Positions 37,566 through 46,974 of a DNA stretch of 64,000 bases are shown one piece after another. The notes beneath the pieces were generated by a model. That model searched no databases and had not been told where the DNA came from. It saw nothing but the letters and a program-made list of their open reading frames with translations. This stretch comes from Dryomyza anilis (lineage: Eukaryota > Arthropoda > Insecta > Diptera > Dryomyzidae). The position numbers and the translations under genes were made by a program. The stretch spans positions 107,687,363 to 107,751,362 of the forward strand of contig OX638131.1 of NCBI GenBank assembly GCA_951804985.1, in the 5' to 3' direction. Within the stretch, counting starts at the first letter, position 1. The number at the start of each line of letters is the position of its first letter.

Positions 37566-37712
37566 GGCTTGAAATCCCCAAATACAAAATCCCCAAACAC
37601 AAAAGCCCCAAGGTTTTGAATAAGCCCCAAACACAGAAGCCCCAAACACAAAATCCCCATACACAAATGCCCCAAACACAAAAGCCTCAACACAAAAGCC
37701 CCAAATATTAAA
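37566..37712 (+). repeat. Minisatellite CCCCAAACACAAAAG
   Basis: About nine copies of a 13-16-bp unit (CCCCAAACACAAAATC / CCCCAAACACAAAAGC). Frames on both strands are repeat artefacts. Confidence 0.85.
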
Positions 37713-37854
37713 TTGTGAAATACATAAAAATTCACAAAAATCCCCAGAATCTGAAAGTAAATTTTTTCATAAGATAATCACGGAAATCTCCTCCAGTTTC
37801 AAGTCATCCCCGAACATATTGAGAAATAATAGATTTCAAATTTCGATAGAATGT

Positions 37855-38190
37855 ATGTATACCTTACGGAAAAATTATGCTCTGACAATTCTTCTCCGAG
37901 AAATTTCTTCCCCCAGATCGTTCATAATCGAGACAATTCTTCCTCGAGAAAATTCATTTTCAACTCAACTATTTTGAGATATAATTTGTCTGCATACAGA
38001 CTCTTCCCCGGATAATCCCTGGTAAGATCATTCTTAGTCAATTCTTCTCTACAAAAAATACTTTATTTTCAACTTTCAACATTCCCTAGAACGATTTTCC
38101 CCAATTCAATTATTTTCCAATACAATTCGTACGCAGTCAGTTCTTGACTGGACAATTCTTTCCGAGAAAATTCTTCCCAAACTAATATAA
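37855..38190 (+). repeat. Degenerate ACAATTCTTCCTCGAGA repeat, unit-1 flank of the peptide cluster
   Basis: Irregular words ACAATTCTTCTCCGAGAAAT, TTTCTTCCCCCAGATCG and GACTCTTCCCCGGAT. This particular block is homologous, in order, to 44650-44940 (both contain GAGAAATTTCTTCCCCCAGA, CTCTTCCCCGGAT and AACTTTCAACATTC followed by CTAGAACGA), which shows that it belongs to a duplicated segment that also carries a peptide gene. Confidence 0.75.
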
Positions 38191-38327
38191 GGAAAGTAAC
38201 TTCACAGGAATATATTTTTTTAATTGAGTTTTATTTTTTTTAATTATAGTTAATTAGTTTATTAATATGATACATTATTTGATCAATATAAATAACAGAG
38301 TATCGACGATGAAACATTTAAATATTT

Positions 38328-38603
38328 CTATATTTTTATATTTTGTCCGGACATGACCTTTGTAGCATCTAGCAGAATTGTTATTACGCCTCCTGTTGGA
38401 TTATAAGAGTCTTCACGTATAATATCGCTATAGCTCTGTTCTCTTTTCGGGCGATTGAGTTCGTTCATGAGCGCTGTTTGGTCAAATTCCTCCCTGATGA
38501 GGTCCTCTGAATCTGTAAAGATCGTTGGTTTTTCGGCTGGTATAGATGTGAAAAACTGTACCAGATACACAACGACGATTACAAGAATTACAAAACGATT
38601 CAT
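38328..38603 (-). CDS. Secreted peptide precursor, cluster member A (91 aa)
   Basis: A single-exon frame of 91 residues. Residues 1-20 (MNRFVILVIVVVYLVQFFTS) form a classic signal peptide. An acidic propeptide follows, with a TDSEDLIREEFDQTALMNEL block. RPKR at 51-54 is a furin-type processing site, and the predicted mature peptide, 55-91, begins EQSYSDIIRED and contains GGVITILLD. Members at 42425, 45329 and 48122 share the signal peptide, the TDS...F..TAL.N block and R-x-K-R. Upstream on the minus strand are a TATAAAAG box (38682-38689) and a TCAGTC start (38652-38658). It is divergent from member B, with about 530 bp between starts. I infer an induced secreted effector peptide; the family is not recognised. 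Confidence 0.7.
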   Translation of the reverse strand: MNRFVILVIVVVYLVQFFTSIPAEKPTIFTDSEDLIREEFDQTALMNELNRPKREQSYSDIIREDSYNPTGGVITILLDATKVMSGQNIKI

Positions 38604-39136
38604 TTTGTATAAAATGATTTGAAGTACAATTTACTTTAATACTTGACTGAAGACTGACAAATTCTAAGAGTTCAGCTCATACTTTTATATGAATTTTCAT
38701 GTACATTAATTTTCTAAATAAAAAAAAGAAAATTATATATAAATTATATATTTGAAAGAATTTTCGAATTCGGCAGTTACGTACGTTGGCATACCGCCAA
38801 CTTATTTATCAGTACCTTATAGGTTCAAAAGTGTCATTTGCCATTATTTATAGACATTAATGTAAGCACCTCATTATAGCTGCTTATCACTTTGTTAATA
38901 AATATTTGACTTTATAATAGATTCTTTGCTTAAATTTCATCACATGGGTATTTCCAGCTAATATTGCGAAGTGTAGATCCATATCAACTAACGAATCCAT
39001 ATCAGCTAACGAACTAGAAGACTCGCGTGGTTGGAAAAACATAGAATTTTCTTATAAAAGCCTGAAACATTTCGAATAAATTCATCAGTTACATCCCAAG
39101 ACTTGTGCGATCAATATAAATTTTACATTTTACAAA
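38604..39136. promoter_or_regulatory. Shared bidirectional promoter region of members A and B
   Basis: TATA boxes face outward at 38682-38689 (minus gene, CTTTTATA on this strand) and 39053-39060 (plus gene, TATAAAAG). Between them lie a kappaB-like GGGTATTTCC at 38946-38955, a GATA-like CTTATCAC at 38883-38890, and a GACTCGCGTGGTTGGAAA block ending at 39037 that recurs at 46021 and 48804. The same order of motifs is found upstream of the other cluster members, which suggests conserved regulation. Factor binding is inference. Confidence 0.6.
38946..38955. promoter_or_regulatory. NF-kappaB-like site GGGTATTTCC
   Basis: Fits the GGR(N)nYYCC-type consensus bound by Rel proteins in flies. It lies at the position homologous to GGAATTTCC at 45964-45972 in the member D upstream region. 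Confidence 0.5.
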
Positions 39137-39418
39137 ATGCGTTTAGTATTTTTGTCTGTTATCCTTGCTGTGGTCTGCCTTTCACATATGACTGCAGCCG
39201 CTCCTCTGTCGCAGCAATTGACGGATGCCATGATCAGAACGGAACAGAGTTACGAGAAGACTGTACTGGAAGCTGTCAGGGATGGCACTGCTACGTTTGC
39301 AGCAACAAATGGCATCATTACGGTGGCGGTACCAAATCCTGTGACCGCAATTGCTGCTGCTGGTGCTGGTGTTATTTCGGTGGTCACTGGAGTTATTGCA
39401 GGCAGAATTGATAAATGA
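39137..39418 (+). CDS. Secreted Gly/Ala-rich peptide precursor, cluster member B (93 aa)
   Basis: A single-exon frame of 93 residues. Signal peptide MRLVFLSVILAVVCLSHMTA (1-20), short pro-region to about residue 35, then a 58-residue core beginning EQSYEKTVLEAVRDGTATF. The last third (AIAAAGAGVISVVTGVIAG) is a small-residue hydrophobic segment that could insert in membranes. The EQSY, VRD and GIIT motifs align with the mature part of the minus-strand members, but the R-x-K-R site is absent. The start is the ATG at 39137, about 50 nt after a TCAGTT initiator (39085) and 84 nt after TATAAAAG. AATAAA follows at 39434. A 58-residue core identical in protein sequence is encoded by member F at 48924. 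Confidence 0.8.
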   Translation: MRLVFLSVILAVVCLSHMTAAAPLSQQLTDAMIRTEQSYEKTVLEAVRDGTATFAATNGIITVAVPNPVTAIAAAGAGVISVVTGVIAGRIDK

Positions 39419-39419
39419 T

Positions 39420-40135
39420 CGCAATGTATTTTCAATAAAAGTTTTAGTATTAAAATTTATGTGTATTACATGAATAAAAAAACAGTCTCTGTTGTTTTTA
39501 AAATAATTGTGTCTCTCAATTTTTGGGTATATTTGATTCATCCTTTGAAATTATGATAAAAATTCATCAATTTTTTTTTATAATATTTTATTATATTTTT
39601 AATATCAAGTTTTTAAGAAAGTATTATAGAGTGGTTATTAGAGATATTTTCAATAATAGGTACTATTGAAAATTTCTATAATGCTTTATATGTACATTAG
39701 AAAAATTATTTGGTACAATATATACTCAGAAAAAGCCTATAATAAAAACTTCAAAAATAATATTTCCCGTGGCAATTCTTTTCTCGACAACAATTCTTCT
39801 CCGACGCTATGCTTCCGTGAACAAGTATTTCACTGACAATAGTTTTACGAATACTTCTTTCCTCGGCAATTCTTCCTCAAGAATATTATTAAGCAAGAAA
39901 ATTAAAAGGGATCCGTACGAAATATCGAAAAAAAAATGTCGAAACCTTAAAATGTTGAAATTATAAAAGCCTTAGAACGCCGAAACAATATTTGGCCTAA
40001 TCACAAAATGTCGAAAAATATTTTAAAGCTAGAAAATGTCGACAAATTTTTTAAACTATAAATACAAAAACATTTTTTTTATAGGATCAAAAAATGTCGA
40101 AAATTAAAATGCCGAAATATCAAAATGTTGAAATA
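39420..40135. other. Noncoding DNA with a duplicated-segment piece at 39765-39900
   Basis: AT-rich except 39765-39900, where GCTATGCTTCCGTGAACAAG and AATTCTTCCTCAAGAATATT align with 50255-50370 downstream of member F. The ORF reading over it is part of the minisatellite-like sequence, not a gene. Confidence 0.6.
39434..39439 (+). terminator. Polyadenylation signal of member B
   Basis: AATAAA 16 nt after the stop codon. The corresponding position in member F reads AGTAAA. Confidence 0.6.
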
Positions 40136-40480
40136 CAAATTTCAAATCCTATATGAGCAAGTCCACACCAAATCTCGAAGGATTTGCAACTCACTCTCTT
40201 CGATTTCAATGATATTTTGGCAACTGATAAAGGGTATCGGGATCTATATTCACCATTTTTATCCGACCACTATTTCCAAAGATATCACTTTTTCCAGAGA
40301 TACAGTCCAAATTTAAAAAATGGTCAATGATAACTTTTGTATGGTGGTTCCTATTGAAAAAAACGAAATTTTTGTTGATTTTTTATAAGTGTTGAAGCTA
40401 AATTCCAAGATGGTATTTTGAAGGCAGCATATTTAAAAATCTCCGAATGAATCCTAGAGTAGCTAAAAATCAAAATTCGT
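40136..40480. mobile_element. Diverged half-copy of the GGCCATTCCACACCAAAT palindromic element
   Basis: AAGTCCACACCAAATCTCGA, GCAACTGATAAAGGGTATC, GAGATACAGTCCAAATTTA and CCAAGATGGTATTTTGA parallel the left arm of the element at 58870-60042. The opposite arm is not visible. Confidence 0.6.
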
Positions 40481-40489
40481 TCTTTTTTA

Positions 40490-40740
40490 ATATCTTTATC
40501 CTCAAATTTTTTCGATCATTTTTCGATAAAAAATGATTTCGTCATATTAAATTTCGACATTTTTAGTTTTCGACATTTTGTTTTTCAACATTTTAGTTTT
40601 CAAAATTTTTTTTTCGACATTTTGGTTTTCGACATTTTTGTTTTCGACATTTTCAGGTTTCTGCATTTTTATTTTCTACATTTTTGTCTTCGGTATTTTT
40701 GGTTTCGATATTTTAAATTTCGACTTATCGTACCAGACCC
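40490..40740 (+). repeat. Minisatellite TTTTCGACATTTTGG
   Basis: About ten irregular 15-18-bp copies of TTTCGACATTTT with variants TTTCAACA, TTTCTACA and TTTCGATA. The frame at 40578-40889 is repeat-encoded. Confidence 0.75.
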
Positions 40741-41290
40741 AAATTAAAACCGAGATGATGCTTTCCTATACAACTTTGCTCCAGACAATTTATTCCTATG
40801 ACAATTTTTCGTCGGGACAATTTATCGCAATTTTTTATCCGATAATTCTTTACCGGACAATTCTACCTGGTGAAGAAATAACTAGCTAGATAATTCATTT
40901 CTGACATTAATGTTTATTTTCCTGGACAATTATTCACTAAGACAATTCTTCCTCAAACAAATCTTTTCCGAGATTAACCATTCCTGGCCAATTATTCCAC
41001 AGATATCTTTTTTCTCTGAACATTTTCCAGCGGACAATTCTTTCCCGGTGAATTCTTCCTCGAGACCATTCATTCTCGAGACAATTCTTCCTTAAGACAA
41101 TTCATAATCACAACATATATATTTCTACAATACATATTTCTACACTACAATTCTTCCCCTAAATAATACTTGCGTGGACAATTTATATGCGAAGAATTCT
41201 TTCACGAATAAATCTTCCAAGAAAAAAACTTTCTGGTAAAATTCTTCTCTCGATAAATCTTTCCATAATAATTCTTCCCCGAGATAATTT
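40741..41290 (+). repeat. ACAATTCTTCCCGAGA repeat, duplicated with 50380-50880
   Basis: Irregular GACAATTCTTYCYCGAGA words. The order of longer words (ATGCTTTCCTATACAACTTT, TCTTTACCGGACAATT, AATCTTCCAAGAAAAAAACT) matches 50390-50870, proving segmental duplication rather than independent repeat growth. Confidence 0.8.
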
Positions 41291-42240
41291 TTCCTTAAGA
41301 TAATCATTAATCATAGATCATAATCATTAATCATAATCATTAATCATAATCATTAATCATAATCATAATCATAATCATAATCATAATCATAATCATTAAT
41401 CATAATCATTAATCATAATCATTAATCATTAATCATTAATCATTAATCATTAATCATTAATCATTAATCATTAATCATAATCATAATCATTAATCATAAT
41501 CATTAATCATAATCATTAATCATAATCATAATCATAATCATTAATCATAAATCATAATCATTAATCATTAATCATTAATCATTAATCATTAATCATTAAT
41601 CATTAATCATTAATCATTAATCATTAATCATAATCATAATCATAATCATTAATCATAATCATTAATCACAATCATTAATTATAATCATTAATCATAATCA
41701 TTAATCATTAATCATAATCATTAATCATAATCATTAATCATAATCATTAATCATAATCATTAATCATAATCATTAATCATAATCATTAATCATTAATCAT
41801 TAATCATTAATCATTAATCATTAATCATTAATCATTAATCATTAATCATTAATCATTAATCATTAATCATTAATCATTAATCATTAATCATTAATCATTA
41901 ATCATTAATCATTAATCATTAATCATTAATCATTAATCATTAATCATTAATCATTAATCATTAATCATTAATCATTAATCATTAATCATTAATCATTAAT
42001 CATTAATCATTAATCATTAATCATTAATCATTAATCATTAATCATTAATCATTAATCATTAATCATTAATCATTAATCATTAATCATTAATCATTAATCA
42101 TTAATCATTAATCATTAATCATTAATCATTAATCATTAATCATTAATCATTAATCATTAATCATTAATCATTAATCATTAATCATTAATCATTAATCATT
42201 AATCATTAATCATTAATCATTAATCATAACCATTAATCAT
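41290..42240 (+). repeat. Heptanucleotide satellite (TTAATCA)n, ~0.95 kb
   Basis: Nearly pure TTAATCA repeats, with interspersed ATAATC hexamers in the first third. The array begins where the duplicated minisatellite reads AAGATAATCATTAATCAT, suggesting that it grew from that seed. The copy at 50.9 kb lacks the array. Confidence 0.95.
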
Positions 42241-42424
42241 AGATTCTTGGACACATTTAATTATTAAGAATAAAGTGTAAAATATCGCATTTGAAAATAT
42301 AATACGTCAATGGGAAAGGGACTTTGGGAAGGAATCAAACATTAAAAGAAACATTTAAAAATTAATTGTTCTGACAAATTTGTTTGCTATATTAAGAAAC
42401 TTATTTATTTTCTATGTACCACGT

Positions 42425-42682
42425 CTATGCAGCATCAACAACATTGTTGTGATTTTGACCAATGCGTATAGCATCGCGTACTGCTTTCTGCGCGGCACTC
42501 TCATATGTCTCTTCTCTTTTCGTGCGACTGAGATCGTTTATGAGAGCTGTTTCCTCGAAATCCATCCGGAAGTCTTCCTCTGAATCGGTATGAATCATTA
42601 ACTTATCGGACTCTATGGATGCGGCTGAGGACAATTGTAGTAGATACAAAACGACGATTGAAAGAATTACCAGACGATTCAT
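42425..42682 (-). CDS. Secreted peptide precursor, cluster member C (85 aa, shortened tail)
   Basis: Signal peptide MNRLVILSIVVLYLLQLSSA (1-20), acidic propeptide with TDSEEDFRMDFEETALINDL, RTKR at 53-56, and a predicted mature peptide of only 29 residues starting EETYESAAQKAVRD. It lacks the GVIT..LDD segment present in members A and D, so its C-terminus has been lost or replaced; the frame may be functional or decaying. The minus-strand TATA box is at 42761-42768. Upstream, conserved cluster promoter sequence ends near 43030 where a decayed mariner begins, and no plus-strand partner gene survives. Confidence 0.6.
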   Translation of the reverse strand: MNRLVILSIVVLYLLQLSSAASIESDKLMIHTDSEEDFRMDFEETALINDLSRTKREETYESAAQKAVRDAIRIGQNHNNVVDAA

Positions 42683-43030
42683 TTTGTATAAAATGATTTG
42701 AAGTATACTTTACTTTGATACCTGTCTAAAGACTGACACATTCTGAGAATTCAACGCGTCCTTTTATACAAAATATCACAGAGATCAATAACACAGCATT
42801 AATAGTTTAATAAAAATTACAGAAAAAAATTAAACTTTGATTTTGGATTTTCCAACATATTGTGTCAGTACTTATTTGGTTCAACAGTCCATTTTATTAT
42901 TAAAACACATTACTGTAAGCACGTGATTACATCTTCTTATTAGTAAATAGATGACTTGAAAATAGATTCTATTTCATCACATGGAAATGTTCAGCAAATC
43001 TACGTAGTGTGGATCCTTATCAGCTAATAG
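42683..43030. promoter_or_regulatory. Promoter region of member C, partner gene missing
   Basis: Contains TATA (42761-42768), a kappaB-like GGATTTTCC at 42845-42853 and GGATCCTTATCAGCTAA at 43011. It aligns with the upstream regions of A, D and E but stops where mariner-related sequence starts. The CTTATCAC motif is degraded to CTTATTAG. Confidence 0.5.
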
Positions 43031-43034
43031 TTAG

Positions 43035-44135
43035 TTTTTTCAATTGTTATTTTTCAGCAGCTGTCAAGATAACTAATGACATCTGTCAAAATATTTTGTA
43101 AGGTTTGTCATTTCATCATGCATCGTTTTACGTTCGCCGAATGTGTGGAAATTATAAAAAAATATTATAGAGTCCGGCTCAGTTGTAAAAACATCGTGCG
43201 GTCGGTGCTCACCTGGGCTTCAGTGCGCAGGCAATTCGTCGTACCGTTTGTTTCGACATTAAGTCACCAACCAGACAGAACTGAAAAAACTAAGTGAAAA
43301 AACATAGCCATCGTTGCAGTCAGAGTTGAAGAAGACACAGAAATGTCCATTCGACACCAATCAGCTGACTTGAACATCGCCAGAAGATCAACGAGGCTTA
43401 TTTTCCGGTTGGATTTGGGCCTACATCCGTATGCCTAACGCATACGGACGACCATAGGCAATGCCGTGAGTTTGCTAATTAGGCGCTGGAAATGTTGGTC
43501 GGAGATCCGAAATTTGGTCAAACAAAATCATCTTCTCGAACGAGGCCCATTTTTGTCTCAGCGGTTATGTGAACAAGCAAAATTCTCGTTATTGGAGCGA
43601 ATACAATTCAGAAGTGTTCGAGCAAGCATCAGTGAATCATCAAGCATCAAAGATGAAGTGTTTGCTGTATTCGTTATATAAGCAAATGCAATTGCTAATA
43701 TGAATATTTGTACGTCAATGCAGCAAATAATTTAGTCGGCGCAGTTTTAGCAAATATAATTGCTGAAACTGCGTCTACTAATTAATTTGCTGCATTGACG
43801 TACAATTATTCATATTATCAAACGGAATTGCTGCTTTAACGAAGAATAGCAAATGCTTTCATTAAATTAGTGAATTTCATTGCTGGATTGATTAATGAAT
43901 GCAATTAATATCAATTGCTATATTTACGTCGATTAATTTTTCCTGTGTCAACCTTCCTTACAAATCAACCACTTTGGCCGAGCTCGAGGCCAGCATTCGA
44001 GACGCTATTACCAAAATCACGCCATATTGGACCTAGTCATCAAAAAATTGGACCAACCGCTTGAAGCCAGCAAATCCGAGGCAGTCATTTAAATGATGTG
44101 CTTTTCCATAGATATTGGCATAAATGTAAATTCAT
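43035..44135 (+). pseudogene. Decayed mariner-type transposon, interrupted by a MITE
   Basis: Frames 43118-43297 and 43466-43681 and the stretch 43975-44095 read as fragments of one mariner-family transposase in different frames. The N-terminus FTFAECVEIIKKYYR is a typical helix-turn-helix start. A later piece carries EAHFCLSGYVNKQN, the hallmark of the second catalytic motif, but the acidic residue expected before EAHF is replaced by Asn. The C-terminal piece includes IRDAITKITP. Frameshifts, stops and the fold-back MITE at 43661-43945 make it inactive. The element sits exactly where the plus-strand partner of member C would be expected. Confidence 0.75.
43661..43945. mobile_element. Fold-back MITE, copy 3, left end truncated
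   Basis: It starts within the left arm (ATTCGTTATATAAGCAAATG) and has the palindromic centre TAGTCGGCGCAG and a complete right end finishing TTTTTCCTG. It lies inside the mariner pseudogene and so is younger than that insertion. Confidence 0.8.
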
Positions 44136-44279
44136 ATTAAAGTCCCTTCAAATCATTTGATTTTTGAATTCGATAAAATGAAGATTAATTTACGTTGTGA
44201 AACTCAAAATATTTTAACATTGAATTGTATGTTTTTTGAAGTTATTGTCAAAAAAGAAAATTTTTGAACAAAATGAATT

Positions 44280-44480
44280 TATTATCGAATATAAACACTT
44301 TTTCGATATCTACTCGATAAATATATCGACTAAAAATAACGATATCGTTATAGATGGGTTCGTTTATATCGAAAACCCTATCATTCTCGTATCATTTTAG
44401 ATTATCGAAAACGATAATTTGTACATATAAACGATTATTTATTCTGTAGTTCAGTTAGAAAATGTTGAAGCAAAACCAAC
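44280..44480. repeat. Partial copy of the GATATCG / TCGTTTTCGATAATC repeat
   Basis: AACGATATCGTTATAGATGG and ATTATCGAAAACGATAATTTG match the repeat at 46605-46780 in reverse orientation. Confidence 0.5.
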
Positions 44481-44509
44481 TTTGCAGAAAATTTAATTTT
44501 AGCAATTGC

Positions 44510-44940
44510 GTAATTATCTTTTCGTAGACAATGCTTTCCCGGTACTTACCACAATACTTTACCCGAAACCATTCCTCACTGGATAAGAAGATCCACTCTT
44601 TCCTAAAAAAAAACATGGAGAAATATCCAACTTGAAATGTCTACTACGTTGCAGTTAATTCTCTCCCGAGAAATTTCTTCCCCCAGAAATTCAAAATCAA
44701 AACAATTCTTCCCCGAGAAAAATCATTTCCAATTCAACTATTTCTCGAGTCAAATCGTCCGCTGTTAAACTCTTCCCCGGATTGTCCCAGGTACACGCAT
44801 TCATATACAGTTCTTCCCAAAAAAATAAAATTTTTAACTTTCAACATTCTCTAGAACGAGATTTTCCCATTCAATTAAATCCCGCGACAGCTCTTCTCTG
44901 GACAAGTCTTCTTCAGACAATTCTTCCCAAATCATATATT
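44510..44940 (+). repeat. ACAATTCTTCCCCGAGA repeat, unit-3 flank of the peptide cluster
   Basis: Homologous to 37855-38190 in word order (see that entry). It lies about 0.4 kb downstream of member D, as 37855-38190 lies downstream of member A. Confidence 0.75.
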
Positions 44941-45328
44941 ATGGAATTAAAAAGCAACATTTAATTTATTTATTTGTGCTGTGAACAAAATGTTATTGGA
45001 GCAAAACTGTAGGGAAAGGTATGTTTTGTTCTAAAAAATTTGAAATGTAAATGCGGTTGAATTTGTTTGGCAAACAATTTTTTATATTGTGTCATCGAAT
45101 TCAAATTTACAAATTTTATATGAAATTCAATCGGAATGAGATCGATTACTGTAACATGGAACATCAAATAACTACAACGTTGAATCATCAATAAGTGTTT
45201 TCCAATTTTGAATATGTATTTTTTTTAAATTGTATGTGTTCTTTTATTTATTTTTTTTAATTTAAAGATTTCGTTAATATAGTTAATATAGTTAATTAAA
45301 AGAGTATCGGCAATGAAACAGTTAAAAA

Positions 45329-45634
45329 TTAATATATTTTTATATTTTTTCCATGTAGCGTGCCCTTTACATCATCAAGTACTTCCGTTATTACGCCTCT
45401 TGATGATTTGTAAGAGCCACCACGAAAAACATCGCGTATTGAGTCCTGCACGTCGCTCCCATAGCTCTGATCTCTTTTCGTACGAATGAATTCATTTACG
45501 AGCGCTGTTTCATCAAATTCACCCCGGATGTGGTCCTGCGAATCCGTAACGGTCGTTAAAGACTCGACTGGTATGGATGCGGTCAACTGTGCCAGATACA
45601 CAACGACGATTGAAAGAATTACTAGACGATTCAT
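45329..45634 (-). CDS. Secreted peptide precursor, cluster member D (101 aa)
   Basis: The best-preserved minus-strand member. Signal peptide MNRLVILSIVVVYLAQLTAS (1-20), propeptide with TDSQDHIRGEFDETALVNEF, RTKR at 51-54, and a predicted 47-residue mature peptide starting DQSYGSDVQDSIRDVF. It then has GGSYKSSRGVITEVLDD and a basic GKNIKIY end. This mature part bridges members A (GVIT, NIKI) and B/F (QSY, VRD/IRD, GIIT), supporting common ancestry. TATA is at 45713-45720 on the minus strand and TCAGTCCTCAGTC around 45680. No paralogue is disrupted here. Function is inferred as a secreted defence-type peptide. Confidence 0.75.
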   Translation of the reverse strand: MNRLVILSIVVVYLAQLTASIPVESLTTVTDSQDHIRGEFDETALVNEFIRTKRDQSYGSDVQDSIRDVFRGGSYKSSRGVITEVLDDVKGTLHGKNIKIY

Positions 45635-45778
45635 TTTGTATAAAATGATATGAAGTACAGTTTACTATGGTACTTGACTGAGGACTGACAAATTCTGAGA
45701 ATTCTACGCATCCTTTTATACAAATTTGCAGCAATTATTTAATATTATTTTCAAACAAAAAGTGTAGACTTTGAATTT

Positions 45779-45788
45779 GGAATTTTCC
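45779..45788. promoter_or_regulatory. NF-kappaB-like site GGAATTTTCC
   Basis: Ten-base palindromic-type Rel site, about 60 bp upstream of the TATA box of member D. The identical site occurs at 48580-48589 at the same relative position upstream of member E. Confidence 0.55.
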
Positions 45789-45963
45789 AATTCGGTAGTT
45801 ACGTAAACGGCGTACCGCCAACTTATTATGGCAGTACTTAATTGGTTCAAAAGTCATTTTTATTATTTATAGACATTATTCTAAGCACCTGATTACAGCT
45901 TGTTATCACTTTGTCAGTAAGTAGATGACTTGAAAATATTCTATCATTGTATTTAATCACATT

Positions 45964-45972
45964 GGAATTTCC
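45964..45972. promoter_or_regulatory. NF-kappaB-like site GGAATTTCC
   Basis: Second Rel-type site in the member D region. Homologous positions read GGGTATTTCC (38946, A/B) and the degraded GGAATTTAC (48746, E/F). Confidence 0.5.
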
Positions 45973-46079
45973 AGCTAAACTTGCGAAGTGTGGATCCTTA
46001 TCAGTTTAATAACTTATTTTAGAAGACTCGCGTGGTGGGAAATAATTACACTACTCAACACGATGTTTCCTATAAGCAT

Positions 46080-46560
46080 CCCACTCACAACTTCTGTATA
46101 ATGCTGTCGAGATTGCTTAGAAAAACGGCACAAAATTTTTACTCGACCCAATATAGTCAGCTAATCACAAATTTCTTCGGTTGAAATCGGAATCGAAGAA
46201 CTTCAGTGCCTCAAAACTTTCTGAAAAGTAGATTAAACACTTTTAATTTTTAAAATTACTCGTACATTCAAATGTTATAACAAGATACGATATTTATCAC
46301 TTCAATATAGAAGTATTTTTCTGAGAAATTTCGATATTTGATGGTTTTTCTTTTCGATAGCGATATTTTAAATTGTCTCGAACCGAGAAAACTTCGACAT
46401 AATGCTTCGATATCTACATATTCTGTAGTGACCAAGTCTACATGTCTCGGATCTCTTCGATGCTCGAAGTTTTCTCAAACTCACTTCGATAAAAAAGTTC
46501 GATCTCGTTGCTTAATCGCTACTAATTTTTAGATATTGCAAAGCTTTTTGAATCAATCTC
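46080..46560. repeat. Diverged GATATCG-rich repeat
   Basis: Words AACTTCGATAAAAAAGTTCGA-type, TCGTACATTCAAATG, ACAAGATACGATATTT and CTTCGATGCTCGAAG recur at 47373-47636 (inverted) and 49417-49812. The frame at 46338-46532 lies within this repeat and is not a gene. Confidence 0.6.
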
Positions 46561-46604
46561 GATATCTTTGCACTATGTGATGTACGATATGTCGCTTCGA
46601 ATTA

Positions 46605-46945
46605 TTCCCAGTAAACCAAACGATAATTTTACGATATCGAAACGATATCATTTATAGGCTCAAATTGTCGTTTTCGATAATCTATAATGATACGAAAACA
46701 AAAGGGTTTTCGATAAAAACGAACCTGTCTAAAACGATATCGTTGTGTTTGTCGTTATAAATATCGAGATGATATCATAAATAGAAAATTTGTACAGAAT
46801 ATTTTATTTTTAGACAAAAATTCTTAATAATTTAAACACGCAATTAAATTTTGAAATACTTTGAGTTTATATCTAAAAGTTATCATTATTATATCGAATT
46901 TAAAAATTATCGTCAAATGATTTGTAGAGTTTTTGCATTTTAGTA
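46605..46945. repeat. Dispersed repeat (CCCAGTAAACCAAA / TCGTTTTCGATAATC), copy 2
   Basis: Same word order as 23335-23640: CCAGTAAACCAAACGATAAT, GTCGTTTTCGATAATCTATA, then ATTATTATATCGAATTTAAA. It is rich in ATCGAT/GATATC palindromes. Confidence 0.65.
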
Positions 46946-46974
46946 TGTTTTGGCTTTTGATATTGGTATAAGAT

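Larger units (their letters stand above)
45635..46060. promoter_or_regulatory. Promoter region of member D with relic of a bidirectional partner
   Basis: Contains TATA (45713-45720), GGAATTTTCC (45779-45788), a GATA-like TTATCAC (45903), GGAATTTCC (45964-45972) and GACTCGCGTGGTGGGAAA (46025-46042). The last block lies 14-40 bp before the TATA box of plus-strand members B and F; here sequence similarity ends just after it, and no plus-strand gene follows. The partner has been lost. Confidence 0.6.

Noticed and set aside
39103..39541. Alternative frames over member B, including a 119-codon minus-strand frame
   Set aside because: Shadow frames. Only the 39137 frame has a signal peptide, synonymous-only differences from member F, and promoter alignment.
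43076..43681. Active transposase gene
   Set aside because: Frameshifts, stops, a replaced catalytic Asp before EAHF and a MITE insertion show it is dead.
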